DNA of 64,000 nucleotides from Paraburkholderia sp. BL25I1N1 (GTDB taxonomy: Bacteria > Pseudomonadota > Gammaproteobacteria > Burkholderiales > Burkholderiaceae): the NCBI RefSeq assembly GCF_003002025.1, contig NZ_PVZB01000001.1, forward strand, positions 62,001-126,000, written 5' to 3'. Positions 44,515 to 53,414 of this stretch are shown here, in pieces. The notes below the pieces were generated by a model, which was not told the origin of the DNA, did not search any database, and saw nothing but the letters and a program-made list of their open reading frames with translations. A program made the translations under genes and the position numbers. Position 1 is the stretch's first letter. Each line of letters opens with the position of its first letter.

Positions 44515-45238
44515 CGATTTGTCTCCTTTCCGTTTATTGGCTCGAGCGCCGGTCCGGAGATCGGCTAGAGCACTGAACTTATATCCACTTCTGAACAAGT
44601 ACGATCATTAAACAATTCTTAAGGAAAGCTTAAGAAGATGATCGTTTGAAGAGACCGCCACGTCTCCCACAGATGCCGCCTCGCAGCGCAAGGATTGTGG
44701 CCATAGACTCGGCGTCTGGCTCACACAATGGCGGCGCGACGAAGAATCGGAAAGTAAAACTTATTTATGGTCTGCATTACGTGGACGCTATACCCGTAAT
44801 GAAACTGAAGCTTCCATAGCGGTGATGGTGACATGCCGGCCGCAATTTTTGCGCTGCAGATTTTGACGGTCCTGCGCGACATCGCCGGAGTTCAGTGAGC
44901 CACGCATGTTGGGCCGCACGGGCGCTTGGACCAGCAGAGACCCGTTGTCTGTTTCCCAGCACTTTTTAATCACCTGTTATGTAACCGCCGGGCCGCACCA
45001 GTGTGCATTTTCGGTCGGTTTTTTTCACGACGACAACAGGCACTCCAGGATGAGGTAAGAGGCAATCGACGCAGAGCGGAACTGCGCCGGGCGTTCGCAT
45101 CCGGTGACGGCCATCTCATGGAAATCCCCGAGTCGACAGGCTGTGCCGTGAAAGCGGAGAGAAGGATTCGTGCTTCCATACTTGCGCCATCGATGCAGAC
45201 AGGCAGCACTTCGCGGCCGACAATAACGGAGACTATCG
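44515..45238. other. Divergent intergenic region, 724 bases
   Basis: No gene is supported. The main structure is the nested inverted repeat at 44601-44645. The region must contain the promoters of the lipoprotein gene (leftward) and of the NitT-type binding protein gene (rightward). Confidence 0.5.
44601..44645. promoter_or_regulatory. Nested double inverted repeat upstream of the lipoprotein gene
   Basis: Outer arms ACGATCAT (44601-44608) and ATGATCGT (44638-44645) flank inner arms TTCTTAAG (44616-44623) and CTTAAGAA (44629-44636) around a gaaag loop. Both are perfect 8-base repeats. This could be a cruciform, a double operator or an RNA structure in the lipoprotein leader. Confidence 0.4.
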
Positions 45239-46252
45239 ATGCAACCGAAAACTACGGCGTTTCGCCACATTGCTGGCGCCTGCTGCCTGCTGTTTGGTCT
45301 TGCCTCACAACCAGCGACGGCCGCCGATAGCGGGAAGATCACAATCATGGTCGGCGGCATTACCAAGCTGATCTATCTGCCGGCGCGACTGACCGAGCAG
45401 CTCGGCTACTTCAGGGACGAGGGCCTCGACGTTGAACTGCTGTCGCAGCCTGCCGGTGTCGACGCAGAGAACGAACTGCTGGCCGGTGCCGTCCAGGCTG
45501 TCGTGGGGTTCTACGATCACACGATCGATCTGCAGACCAAGGGCAAGGACGTCAAGGCGATTGTCGTGTTCGGCCAGGTGCCGGGCGAGGTCGAAATGGT
45601 ATCGGCCAAGGCGGCCGACACGATCAAGTCCATGGCCGACGTCAAGGGCAAGACGCTGGGCGTGACGGGCCTCGGTTCGTCGACTAGTTTCCTGACGCAA
45701 TACCTCGCCGGACAGCACGGGATCCAGTCGACCGAATACACGATGCTGCCGGTAGGCGCCGACGCCAGTTTCATCGCGGCAATCAAACAGAACCGTATCG
45801 ACGCTGGCATGACGACGGAGCCCACGATATCCGCATTGCTCAAATCGGGCGAGGCAAAGGTGCTCGTCGATATGCGCTCGGTCGAGGGCACGAAGGCGGC
45901 GCTGGGCGGCACGTATCCCGCGTCGAGTCTCTACGTGCAGGCAGCATGGGCTGATTCGCACAAGACGGAGGCCACGAAGCTCGCTCATGCATTTGTTCGC
46001 ACGATGCAGTTCATTCACACGCACAGCGCCGAGGAAATCGCGGCGAAGATGCCCAGCGACTATCAGAAAGACAAGCCGCTGTACGTGAGCGCCCTGAAGG
46101 CGTCCCTGCCAATGTATACCGCCGACGGCAAGATGCCGGCTGATGGCCCGGCGACCGTGCTCAAGGTGCTCTCGGCGTTCAATCCGTCGGTCAAAGGCAA
46201 GCATGTTGAACTGGACAAAACCTACACCAACGAGTTTGTCAGTGCGAAATAG
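45239..46252 (+). CDS. NitT/TauT-type ABC transporter periplasmic binding protein
   Basis: A 337-residue precursor with a signal peptide ending about residue 28 (ATA before ADSG). The mature protein has the NMT1/THI5-like fold (YFRDEGLDVELLSQPAGVDAENELLAG, NRIDAGMTTEPTISALL). Such proteins deliver sulfonates, nitrate, or aromatic or pyrimidine compounds. No permease or ATPase gene is adjacent, so it is an orphan in this window. The next gene in the same direction is a porin, which could supply the same solute across the outer membrane. Confidence 0.88.
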   Translation: MQPKTTAFRHIAGACCLLFGLASQPATAADSGKITIMVGGITKLIYLPARLTEQLGYFRDEGLDVELLSQPAGVDAENELLAGAVQAVVGFYDHTIDLQTKGKDVKAIVVFGQVPGEVEMVSAKAADTIKSMADVKGKTLGVTGLGSSTSFLTQYLAGQHGIQSTEYTMLPVGADASFIAAIKQNRIDAGMTTEPTISALLKSGEAKVLVDMRSVEGTKAALGGTYPASSLYVQAAWADSHKTEATKLAHAFVRTMQFIHTHSAEEIAAKMPSDYQKDKPLYVSALKASLPMYTADGKMPADGPATVLKVLSAFNPSVKGKHVELDKTYTNEFVSAK

Positions 46253-46579
46253 GTCATGTTGCGACGGGCAAGGCGATCCCGGAAACGATGTGATGGAAAG
46301 AGTGTTCAGTCTGGATGTCGAGCCGGATGCGGATGCCATCGGCATCTAGATGCGCCGCTTGCGCGCTCCTGCGGCGGGTTTCCGATTAATGGACCGGAGC
46401 GCTGCCCGTATATCAGTGAATGCACTGAGTTGTTCGAGCGATACGGGAAAGGAGCGTGAAGGATTGAGGTAACTAGGATTGCGTTCACTCGCATGCCGGA
46501 TGGGACATCCGACAGACGGACCGCAGCAGTCGAGAGCAGAACAATCAGATTTTCAATGCAGCAGTCGGAGGAGACGATC
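46253..46579. other. Gap between binding protein and porin genes
   Basis: No gene or strong repeat is seen. The end of the gap carries the porin ribosome binding site (cggaggagacgatc), which decides the TTG start. Confidence 0.5.
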
Positions 46580-47707
46580 TTGAAGAAAAAGTATCTTACG
46601 CTGGCTATCGCGGCCAGCGCACTTGGAGCGACAACCGCGCACGCGCAGTCGAGTGTCCAGCTTTATGGACTGATGGACCTGAGCTTTCCGACCTACAGAA
46701 CGCACGCGGACGCCAACGGCAATCACGTTATCGGCATGGGCAACGACGGCGAACCGTGGTTCAGTGGGAGTCGCTGGGGCCTGAAGGGCGCCGAGGACAT
46801 CGGTGGCGGCTCGAAGATCATTTTCCGGCTCGAGAGCGAATTCGTCGTCGCCAACGGCCAGATGGAAGATCCGGGCCAGATATTCGACCGCGATGCATGG
46901 GTCGGTATCGAGAACGACACGTTCGGCAAGATCACGGCGGGCTTCCAGAACACCATCGCGCGCGATGCGTCGACGATCTATGGCGACCCCTACGGCAGCG
47001 CGCGGCTGACCACGGAAGAGGGCGGCTGGACGAACTCGAATAATTTCAAGCAGATGATTTTCTATGCGGCCAGCGCGACGGGCACGCGTTACAGCAACGG
47101 TGTCGCCTGGAAGAAGCTCTTCAGCAATGGGATCTTCGCGAGCGCCGGTTACGCGTTTGGCAACTCGACGAGTTTCGGTTCCAACGCCAACTACCAGGCA
47201 GCACTCGGGTATAACGGCAGCGTGTTTGACGTATCGGGCTTCTATAGTCACGTTAACCGCGTTGGCTTTACAAACCAGACATGGTCGGTGGGTGGCAACT
47301 ATAACTTCGGCATTCTGCGCGCCAATGCGGGCTATTTCCGGTACCTCGGCAATCAGGGCGCGCTCGGTCAGCGTCAGGACAACGCGTGGACCGTGTCGCT
47401 CAAGCTGTCGCCGAAGGGTCCGCTCGACTACCAGCTCGGCTATCAGCAGATGCGCGTGAAGAACGCTGCGTACAACGGCGATGGCGACATCCCGAACGCG
47501 AACATTGGCGCTTTCGATCCGGCATCGGGCCTTCACAACGGCTTCAAGGAAACGCTGTACGGTTCGGTCTTCTATCACCTGTCCAAGCGTACCGAGCTGT
47601 ATCTGGCCGGCGACTACATGAGGCTTCATGGCGGCTATACGGTCGGCAGCACGTTTGGCGCGACCAACCAGCTTGAACTGACGACAGGCGTGCGCACCCG
47701 CTTCTGA
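46580..47707 (+). CDS. Gram-negative general porin (betaproteobacterial type)
   Basis: A 375-residue outer-membrane porin precursor. The TTG at 46580 is chosen because ggaggag sits 6-8 bases upstream and the following residues form a proper signal peptide (KKKYLTLAIAASALG, cleavage after AHA at about residue 21). An ATG at 46556 would put eight extra polar residues in front. The mature sequence opens SSVQLYGLMDLSF, contains the SRWGLKGAEDIGGG and RDAWVGIENDTFGKI segments, and ends in Phe, as required for trimeric 16-strand porins. A strong terminator follows. Confidence 0.92.
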   Translation: MKKKYLTLAIAASALGATTAHAQSSVQLYGLMDLSFPTYRTHADANGNHVIGMGNDGEPWFSGSRWGLKGAEDIGGGSKIIFRLESEFVVANGQMEDPGQIFDRDAWVGIENDTFGKITAGFQNTIARDASTIYGDPYGSARLTTEEGGWTNSNNFKQMIFYAASATGTRYSNGVAWKKLFSNGIFASAGYAFGNSTSFGSNANYQAALGYNGSVFDVSGFYSHVNRVGFTNQTWSVGGNYNFGILRANAGYFRYLGNQGALGQRQDNAWTVSLKLSPKGPLDYQLGYQQMRVKNAAYNGDGDIPNANIGAFDPASGLHNGFKETLYGSVFYHLSKRTELYLAGDYMRLHGGYTVGSTFGATNQLELTTGVRTRF

Positions 47708-47759
47708 TCCTCGAAGCCGTGCCTCTCGGCTGATTCATCGACCAAATGTGCTCCTGTTT

Positions 47760-47790
47760 GCGGCGACGGAAATCCGTTCGCCGCTTTTTT
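47760..47790 (+). terminator. Rho-independent terminator of the porin gene
   Basis: gcggcgacgg (47760-47769), loop aaat, ccgttcgccgc (47774-47784) with one bulged T, then six T (47785-47790). It has the classical form, 53 bases after the porin stop. Confidence 0.85.
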
Positions 47791-47816
47791 CTGTTCCGCG
47801 TGTGAGGACGACTACC

Positions 47817-48277
47817 ACGTTCAGAAATACCACGATCCGCGCGGCGCTGACTATGACGATCGTCGGCAATACAGCCGCATGGTGGTCGTAATCGCCGCGT
47901 CGGTCGCTGGCATTAAGACGGCCAACGCGGCGCTGGAAGGGATGTACAGCGAGGATGCGTTCGCCTTGCGCCACCATGTCGGAAATTGTGAGCGCTGCGC
48001 GCACCGGAACCCGTATCGTGAGCGAAATCAGCGTGGCTTCTCAGGAACAGTCGAGGGCATCGAGCAGATCGACCGCGCGGTCACGCAGATGGATAACGTG
48101 ACCCAGCAGAATGCCGCGCTGGTCGAGCAGGCTGCGGCAGCGGCCGCGTCGCTTCAAGACCAGACGGGTGCCCTCGATAATGCGGTGGCCGTGTTCCGAT
48201 TGCGAGGACCTCGCCAGCCGCAGCCCGAGGAACCCTGTGGACCGGACTGGGTGGCGTCAGCACTGTCGATCGCCTGA
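47817..48277 (+). pseudogene. Remnant of a methyl-accepting chemotaxis protein
   Basis: Three pieces in different frames match one chemoreceptor. First comes an N-terminal FRNTTIRAALTMTIV segment from about 47817, with ACG where the start codon should be. Next is a VVVIAASVAGIKTANAALEG stretch from 47879. Last is the very C-terminus, with IDRAVTQMDNVTQQNAALVE and LQDQTGALDNAVAVFRL. A SEIVSAARTGTRIVSEISVA segment joins it in another frame, and one base is missing before GIEQ. Nearly all of the HAMP and signalling domains are deleted. It cannot encode a working receptor. Confidence 0.85.
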
Positions 48278-48377
48278 ACAGGGCGCGATTGAACGCCTCG
48301 AGACTATTGGCCGTCAAGGCTATCGCAGCGCAACCTTTGGCTCAGTGGCCGGTCTCAACAGTCTGGGGAGGTGCAAG

Positions 48378-48545
48378 ATGGCTGCTCGAACAATTGTATG
48401 GCGGCTCCAGGCCGGTTTGCTCACGTGCATGCTCCTGGCCGGCCTAGCAGGGTGCGACGCGTTCACCGGACCGCCTGCACCGGAATGGCCGGGCCCGCAC
48501 GCTCCCTATCCTTTTCCCGCCGACGTACCGCATCGAACTGAGTGA
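48378..48545 (+). CDS. Short lipoprotein
   Basis: A 55-residue precursor. A hydrophobic segment (LQAGLLTCMLLAGLAGC) ends in a LAGC lipobox; the mature part is a Pro-rich tail (PPAPEWPGPHAPYPFP). The ATG at 48378 has ggggaggtgcaag upstream. Short Pro-rich lipoproteins of this kind occur widely in betaproteobacteria without known function. It sits between a chemoreceptor and an integrase remnant, so it may also be a survivor of a larger lost unit. Confidence 0.6.
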   Translation: MAARTIVWRLQAGLLTCMLLAGLAGCDAFTGPPAPEWPGPHAPYPFPADVPHRTE

Positions 48546-48551
48546 TGCGTC

Positions 48552-48788
48552 ATGGGCACATCCCGTATGAAGCGAGCGCTATTCTCCCCGATTCTGTTCC
48601 TGTTGACTTCGGCGGCACACGCTGGACTCGATGTCACCGCGTACAGTGGGTTGACTGTGGTTGATTCGCCGGTCCTGTCATCCGACGGGTGGCCGCAAGT
48701 AAAAAATCAGGTCATTGACGCGGAAGACCGCTCAGGATCGGGCAGCGCCCGATGTCGGCCCGCGCAAGCTAGCACTCCGTTCACTTGA
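48552..48788 (+). CDS. Small putative secreted protein, possibly truncated
   Basis: A 78-residue frame. From the in-frame ATG at 48567 a plausible signal peptide reads MKRALFSPILFLLTSAAHAG with cleavage after AHA. The remainder has no recognised domain, and its last 20 residues look out of frame or random (SGSGSARCRPAQASTPFT). It may be a truncated gene. It starts 7 bases after the short lipoprotein stop. Confidence 0.35.
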   Translation: MGTSRMKRALFSPILFLLTSAAHAGLDVTAYSGLTVVDSPVLSSDGWPQVKNQVIDAEDRSGSGSARCRPAQASTPFT

Positions 48789-48800
48789 AAGGAGAAAGTC

Positions 48801-49040
48801 ATGAAAGCCACTGACGAGGGCAGCGTCGAGGCGTGGATCAAGTCGGCAGCGCGGGGGCGACTGACTTCCTGTTCCCGAGCCGGCTCCGCGAATCACCGCA
48901 CATCTCGGCGCGCCAGTATTCGCGCGTGGTGCATCGGTGGATCGCATCGATCGGGCTGGATGACATCGCGTACGGCACCCACACGATGCGCCGGACGAAA
49001 GCGTCACTGATTTATCGCCGCACGACGAACCTCCGCGTAT
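48801..49040 (+). pseudogene. Tyrosine-recombinase (integrase) C-terminal remnant
   Basis: Homology to phage-type integrases runs in two frames: SVEAWIKSAA from about 48825, then after a frameshift near 48857 ATDFLFPSRLRESPHISARQ and GTHTMRRTKASLIYRRTTNLR. The HxxR-type motif (HTMRR) is present, but the conserved H/W box and the catalytic Tyr that should follow are missing, as similarity stops at about 49040. The N-terminal half is also absent. It marks a former mobile-element insertion. Confidence 0.8.
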
Positions 49041-49348
49041 GCGGTGAGCAACTGACCGTGCCGGGGGCGGAGCTTGAGCCAGCCCCGTTTCCATGAGAGT
49101 AAGGCGGCTGCAATTGCAAAATTCGGGCACGACACGAGCCCGGCGTGAGCAAGTTTTGGCCATCTACTGACTCTGACTCTGTGCGCCGAGGTGCGCACGG
49201 CTTTGAAGCAGCTTCCAGGATCCCTATTCGCGCACCCTTCAACCAGCAGAAGCGGTGATACGGTCTGATTTGATGGCAGGAGTCAAGGTGCTCCAGTTCC
49301 GCCGGCCGGCCGCGTCGCCGGAGCGCTTGGTCCGGGCAGGTTTTTCAT
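49041..49348. other. Non-coding stretch beyond the integrase remnant
   Basis: I see no gene, repeat or recognisable element end here. It begins exactly where integrase similarity breaks off, so it may be the far side of a deletion. Confidence 0.4.
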
Positions 49349-50395
49349 CTACCGGGCCTCGTTCGAGATGACAACTTTCAAGGCCCGTGAATTCCTTGCA
49401 TCGGAGAATGTGGCGTAGGCATCCATGATCCGGTCGAGCGTGAAGCGGTGCGTGACCAGCTTCTTCGGTTCAAGACGTTTCGACTCCACAGTTGAAAGCA
49501 GCATAGAGGTGGTGTACGTATCCACAAGGCCGGTTGTCAATGTGATGTTGTGTGACCAGAGCCGCTCCAGATGCAGGTCCACCTTTGTGCCATGAACGCC
49601 TATGTTCGCGATCGTCCCGCCTGCGCCGATGATGGACTCGCAGATGGCAAATGTCGCCGGAAGACCGACTGCCTCTATCGACACATCCACACCGCGGTTG
49701 ACGGTCAGCGCCATCACCTGTTCGACGGCATTGCCTGCGCCGCTGTTGACGAGGTGTGTCGCACCGAACTGCTTCGCGACCTCCAGCCGGTTGTCGTCGA
49801 CATCGACGACGATAATCTGCGCCGGCGCGAAGAACTGCGCCGTCATCAGTGCGGCGAGACCGACCGGCCCCGCGCCCACGATGGCAACGCTCTGACCCGG
49901 TTTGAGCTTGCCATTGAGTATCCCGCATTCGAAGCCCGTCGGCAGGATATCGCTGAGCATCACGAGAGCCTCCTCGTCGGCGCCGGCGGGCGTGTGATAA
50001 AGGCTTGAGTCGGCGTGCGGGATGAGGACCTTTTCGGCCTGCGTACCGTCAATGAGATGTCCAAGAAGCCACCCACCTGTGGTGCAATGGGAATACATCT
50101 GCCGCCGGCAGAATTCACATTTTCCGCAAGAACTGATACATGAGATCAGTACAAGGTCGCCGATCATGAAGTTGGACACGGCGTTGCCGACCGCTTCGAC
50201 GACACCGACGCCCTCATGACCCAGCGTCGTGCCGGGCCGCACCTTCGGGACATCTCCTTTCAGAATGTGCAGGTCCGTGCCACAGATCGTCGTCTTCGTG
50301 ATACGCACAATCGCATCCGTGGGCTTCGCGATTGTCGGTTCCGGCTTGTCTTCGAGGGCCTTCTGGCCCGGACCATGAAACACCAATGCTTTCAT
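49349..50395 (-). CDS. Zinc-dependent alcohol dehydrogenase, medium-chain family
   Basis: A 348-residue MDR-family enzyme. Catalytic zinc ligands lie in TTICGTDLH near residue 37 and GHEGVGVVEA near residue 59. Structural zinc Cys lie in CGKCEFCRRQMYSHC near residues 92-106. The NAD site is VAIVGAGPVGLAAL near residue 170, with Asp in the VVDVDDNRLE segment favouring NAD. The ATG at 50395 has gggaggtggag upstream. Relatives oxidise alcohols or act on isopropanol/formaldehyde-type substrates; the exact one is unknown. Confidence 0.9.
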   Translation of the reverse strand: MKALVFHGPGQKALEDKPEPTIAKPTDAIVRITKTTICGTDLHILKGDVPKVRPGTTLGHEGVGVVEAVGNAVSNFMIGDLVLISCISSCGKCEFCRRQMYSHCTTGGWLLGHLIDGTQAEKVLIPHADSSLYHTPAGADEEALVMLSDILPTGFECGILNGKLKPGQSVAIVGAGPVGLAALMTAQFFAPAQIIVVDVDDNRLEVAKQFGATHLVNSGAGNAVEQVMALTVNRGVDVSIEAVGLPATFAICESIIGAGGTIANIGVHGTKVDLHLERLWSHNITLTTGLVDTYTTSMLLSTVESKRLEPKKLVTHRFTLDRIMDAYATFSDARNSRALKVVISNEAR

Positions 50396-50597
50396 CTCCA
50401 CCTCCCGACGGCATTGCACTGCCAGTACCCGGTCAACCGGACGCGATATTCCCCGGTCGCGGTCATCATGATGTCCCTGACTACGCCTCGTTTGAACCCG
50501 ATATGCTGCGCTGCGACCGAGAAGCACAGACCGACATTGCGGACGTCAACTGGAGGCTTGTCTTGTGGCGCTGTCCGAGCAAGTGAATTCGCGTGCC

Positions 50598-52334
50598 TCA
50601 GCTGCCCGACGCGGCAAGGTAACTATGAATCTGATGTACCACAGCCGCACCTTCACCTACTGCGGCCGCAACACGCTTGATGGAGCCGGAGCGAACGTCG
50701 CCGATCGCGAACACGCCTTCGATGCTTGTCCGCAAAGGTGACGCTGCAAGGCCCGCTTCGGGAAGGTCGGTGCCCGTCAAGACGAATCCTTTGCTGTCCA
50801 ACGACACGCCACATGTCTTCAACCAGGTTGAATTCGGTTCGGCGCCCACGAACACGAACAGATGGTGCGCCGTCATCGTCCCCTCGATACCGCCGGCGCC
50901 ACGGAAATGCACGCGCTCGAGACGTGCGTCACCTTCGAGTGCGGTTAGTTCGGTACGCGTATGAACCGTCACGTTCTCCAGCCCGGTAACACGCTCGATC
51001 AGATAGTGCGACATGCTCTTTTCGAGGCTCGAGCCGCGGATAAACAGGTGGACGTGTTCCGCGTGCGACGCCAGAAACACCACAGCCTGTCCCGCGGAGT
51101 TGCCACCGCCCACGAGCAGCACCGATTCTTTGCGGCAAAGCCTCGCCTCGATCGGCGAGGCCCAGGAATAGACGCCATGGGATTCGAGACGCGCCAGTCC
51201 TTCGACACCGAGGCGCCGGTACTCCGCGCCGCTCGCGATCACGACGGTACGCGCGGAGATGCGCCGCGCGTCGGCAAGCTCCACGATGAACGGGTGCCGA
51301 TCGCAGTACAGCATTTTGACTTCACAGGGAATACCGAGATGCGCGCCGAACTTTTGCGCCTGAGCGAACGCGCGGCTCGCCAGCGCATGTCCGGTGATCC
51401 CGGTGGGAAACCCCAGGTAATTTTCGATGCGCGAACTCGTACCGGCCTGGCCGCCTGGCGCCCGGCCGTCGAATGCGGCCACCGACAGCCCTTCGGATGC
51501 GGCATAAACCGCCGTCGCGAGCCCCGCCGGTCCGGCGCCGATGATCGCCACATCGTAGACGTGAGTTGAATCGAACTCGGGAACGAGTCCTAGACATGAA
51601 GCCAGTTGACCCTCGTCGGGGTTTCTCAGCATCGTGCCGTTGGGGCACAGGACCAGCGGGAAATCGTCGGGCTGCGTCGTCAGCCGGTCAAGCAGCGCAA
51701 CAGCTTCCGCGTCGCTCTTCGCATCGATCGTCGTTTGCGGACAGCCATTGCGGTGAAGAAAATCCTGCAAGGCGACGAGCCGCGCGTTGCCGGGCGGTCC
51801 GACGAGGACGACGCCCTGTCCGCGCTCGATGATCAAGGCGCGCCTCAGGATCAACGCACGCATGATTTTTTCGCCGAGGTCGGCTTCGCTCATCATCATC
51901 GCGGTGAGTCCGTCGGGCCGCAGCAACAGCGCTTCGACATCCTCTACGACGTGCGCGTCGAGCAGGGCCGGCTTGCGCGAGAGCTGCGCGACATCGGAGG
52001 TGAACTCGCCGTACCCTGTCTGAGTCCGAACGACGCGTTCGCGGCCCAAGCCGTCGCGTCCGACGATGCGAACCTTGCCTGAAAGCAGGACGAACACACC
52101 CGGGCTGATGGTTCCGGCGCGATAAAGCAGTTCGCCCGCAGCGTAGCGGCAACGGCTGGCAAAGCGCCGCAGCCTGTCGACCTCGGCTTGAGTCAGGACT
52201 GGAAACATCTGCTGGAAACGCGGATGGTCGCGCACAGTCGGATCTTCGGCCAGTTCTCCCTCCCGCGCGCGCTGCGCCTCGTCCACTGCTTCGCGGACTA
52301 ACGCGCTGCCCGATGTTACTGACTCGTTGTCCAT
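50598..52334 (-). CDS. cNMP-binding domain fused to thioredoxin-reductase-like flavoprotein
   Basis: A 578-residue protein. Residues about 35-150 form a cyclic-nucleotide-binding domain (LLYRAGTISPGVFVLLSGKV). Residues about 165-245 form a thioredoxin-like linker. Residues about 255-578 are a TrxR-type FAD/NAD domain (VAIIGAGPAGLATAVYAASEG, VGGGNSAGQAVVFLA, FAIGDVRSGSIKRVA). The redox-active CxxC expected near YSWASPIEARL is missing, so it is probably not a classical thioredoxin reductase. The ATG at 52334 is preferred to an in-frame TTG at 52355 for its gaggg site. Confidence 0.88.
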   Translation of the reverse strand: MDNESVTSGSALVREAVDEAQRAREGELAEDPTVRDHPRFQQMFPVLTQAEVDRLRRFASRCRYAAGELLYRAGTISPGVFVLLSGKVRIVGRDGLGRERVVRTQTGYGEFTSDVAQLSRKPALLDAHVVEDVEALLLRPDGLTAMMMSEADLGEKIMRALILRRALIIERGQGVVLVGPPGNARLVALQDFLHRNGCPQTTIDAKSDAEAVALLDRLTTQPDDFPLVLCPNGTMLRNPDEGQLASCLGLVPEFDSTHVYDVAIIGAGPAGLATAVYAASEGLSVAAFDGRAPGGQAGTSSRIENYLGFPTGITGHALASRAFAQAQKFGAHLGIPCEVKMLYCDRHPFIVELADARRISARTVVIASGAEYRRLGVEGLARLESHGVYSWASPIEARLCRKESVLLVGGGNSAGQAVVFLASHAEHVHLFIRGSSLEKSMSHYLIERVTGLENVTVHTRTELTALEGDARLERVHFRGAGGIEGTMTAHHLFVFVGAEPNSTWLKTCGVSLDSKGFVLTGTDLPEAGLAASPLRTSIEGVFAIGDVRSGSIKRVAAAVGEGAAVVHQIHSYLAASGS

Positions 52335-52456
52335 CTGAAATTTCCCTCGCGACAATCCTCAACGAGCGGTGTGGCCTCGATTGGCTTCGACACATGGGTG
52401 AGTTGTCGATGAAGCCGGTTTTTACCCTGTCGCTCCGTGCCAGGCGACGGACAGCT

Positions 52457-53290
52457 TCATGCGAGTTGGCCAAGATAGTATCCGAGCCGATCTTCAACAT
52501 CGCCAGGCTTGTGGAAACCGCGTGCGAGCAGCGCTTTGATGCTTTCCTGCGCGGCGGGTCGCCCTAGCGACGCCATGCACGCGTCCCACCCGGCGGCGAT
52601 TTCGACATCCGGTGGCAGGCTGGTGTTGACGAGGCGCTTGGTGTTGGCGATTGCCAACTTGTCGAAGCCTGCGATCCGGGTCGCGAGCGCGTCCACGAAG
52701 GCGTCGAGGTCGGTATCGGGGAGCGCCCGGTTGACGTAGCCATAGGCTTCGGCCTGGTCGCCACTGATGTCTTCCGAGCTCAACAGCACCTCCATCGCGC
52801 GATTGCGGCCAATGAGCCGCGGCAGCCGGGCCATCGGACCGCCTCCAGCGACCAGCCCCGCGCCCACCTCCCATTGCGAGAGGATCGTCCTTTCTCGGCT
52901 GGCGAAACTCATATCGCAGGCGAGCGTCAGTTCACTGCCGTTGCCCGTCGCGCGCCCGCGAATGAGGGCGATGGAGACAACGGGGACGCGTGTCAGGCGA
53001 ACGAGGCAGTCCGGCCATTGCGGCAAGCCTGTGGGGCCCGGCGGCATGGCGGCGAGGTCCTCGAACCTGGCCAGAAAATCTGAGTGATTCAAAAAGTAGC
53101 CGTCCACCGCGCTGTCGAAGACCACGACCCTGACCTGCTCGTCGGCTTCGAGGGCACCGATGAGCTCGTGGAACTCGGCGATCATGGGAGGGCCCATGAC
53201 GTTGATCGGTGGGTTATCGATCGTCACACGCCAATACGCTGGGGATTGCCGGGCAACTTTGATTGCAACAGGGTTCGTCGCCGCTGTCAT
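52457..53290 (-). CDS. Enoyl-CoA hydratase/isomerase (crotonase) family protein
   Basis: A 277-residue crotonase-fold protein. The oxyanion/CoA region and first catalytic Glu fall in GRATGNGSELTLACDMSFA, and the second Glu in LSQWEVGAGLVAGGGPMARL. Both Glu residues of hydratases are kept. The ATG at 53290 starts the expected N-terminus; longer in-frame starts have no family support. It lies upstream of the cNMP reductase gene on the same strand. The substrate is unknown. Confidence 0.85.
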   Translation of the reverse strand: MTAATNPVAIKVARQSPAYWRVTIDNPPINVMGPPMIAEFHELIGALEADEQVRVVVFDSAVDGYFLNHSDFLARFEDLAAMPPGPTGLPQWPDCLVRLTRVPVVSIALIRGRATGNGSELTLACDMSFASRERTILSQWEVGAGLVAGGGPMARLPRLIGRNRAMEVLLSSEDISGDQAEAYGYVNRALPDTDLDAFVDALATRIAGFDKLAIANTKRLVNTSLPPDVEIAAGWDACMASLGRPAAQESIKALLARGFHKPGDVEDRLGYYLGQLA

Positions 53291-53414
53291 TTTGGGGCTC
53301 CTATCACCGATAGTAAGGATGCTTTGGGCGACGTCCGCGCGAGGATTTCTTCGCGCTTTCCGCTCCTGATTCAGGACATTCGCTACCCGGCAGCATTGCG
53401 TTGGACGATCTCGT

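Noticed and set aside
44980..45035. Possible terminator with a T-run (cggtcggttttttt)
   Set aside because: The upstream arm (aaccgccgg) pairs only imperfectly, and no gene ends before it on the plus strand.
49041..49348. Possible insertion-sequence end after the integrase remnant
   Set aside because: No terminal inverted repeat, transposase frame or target duplication could be seen.
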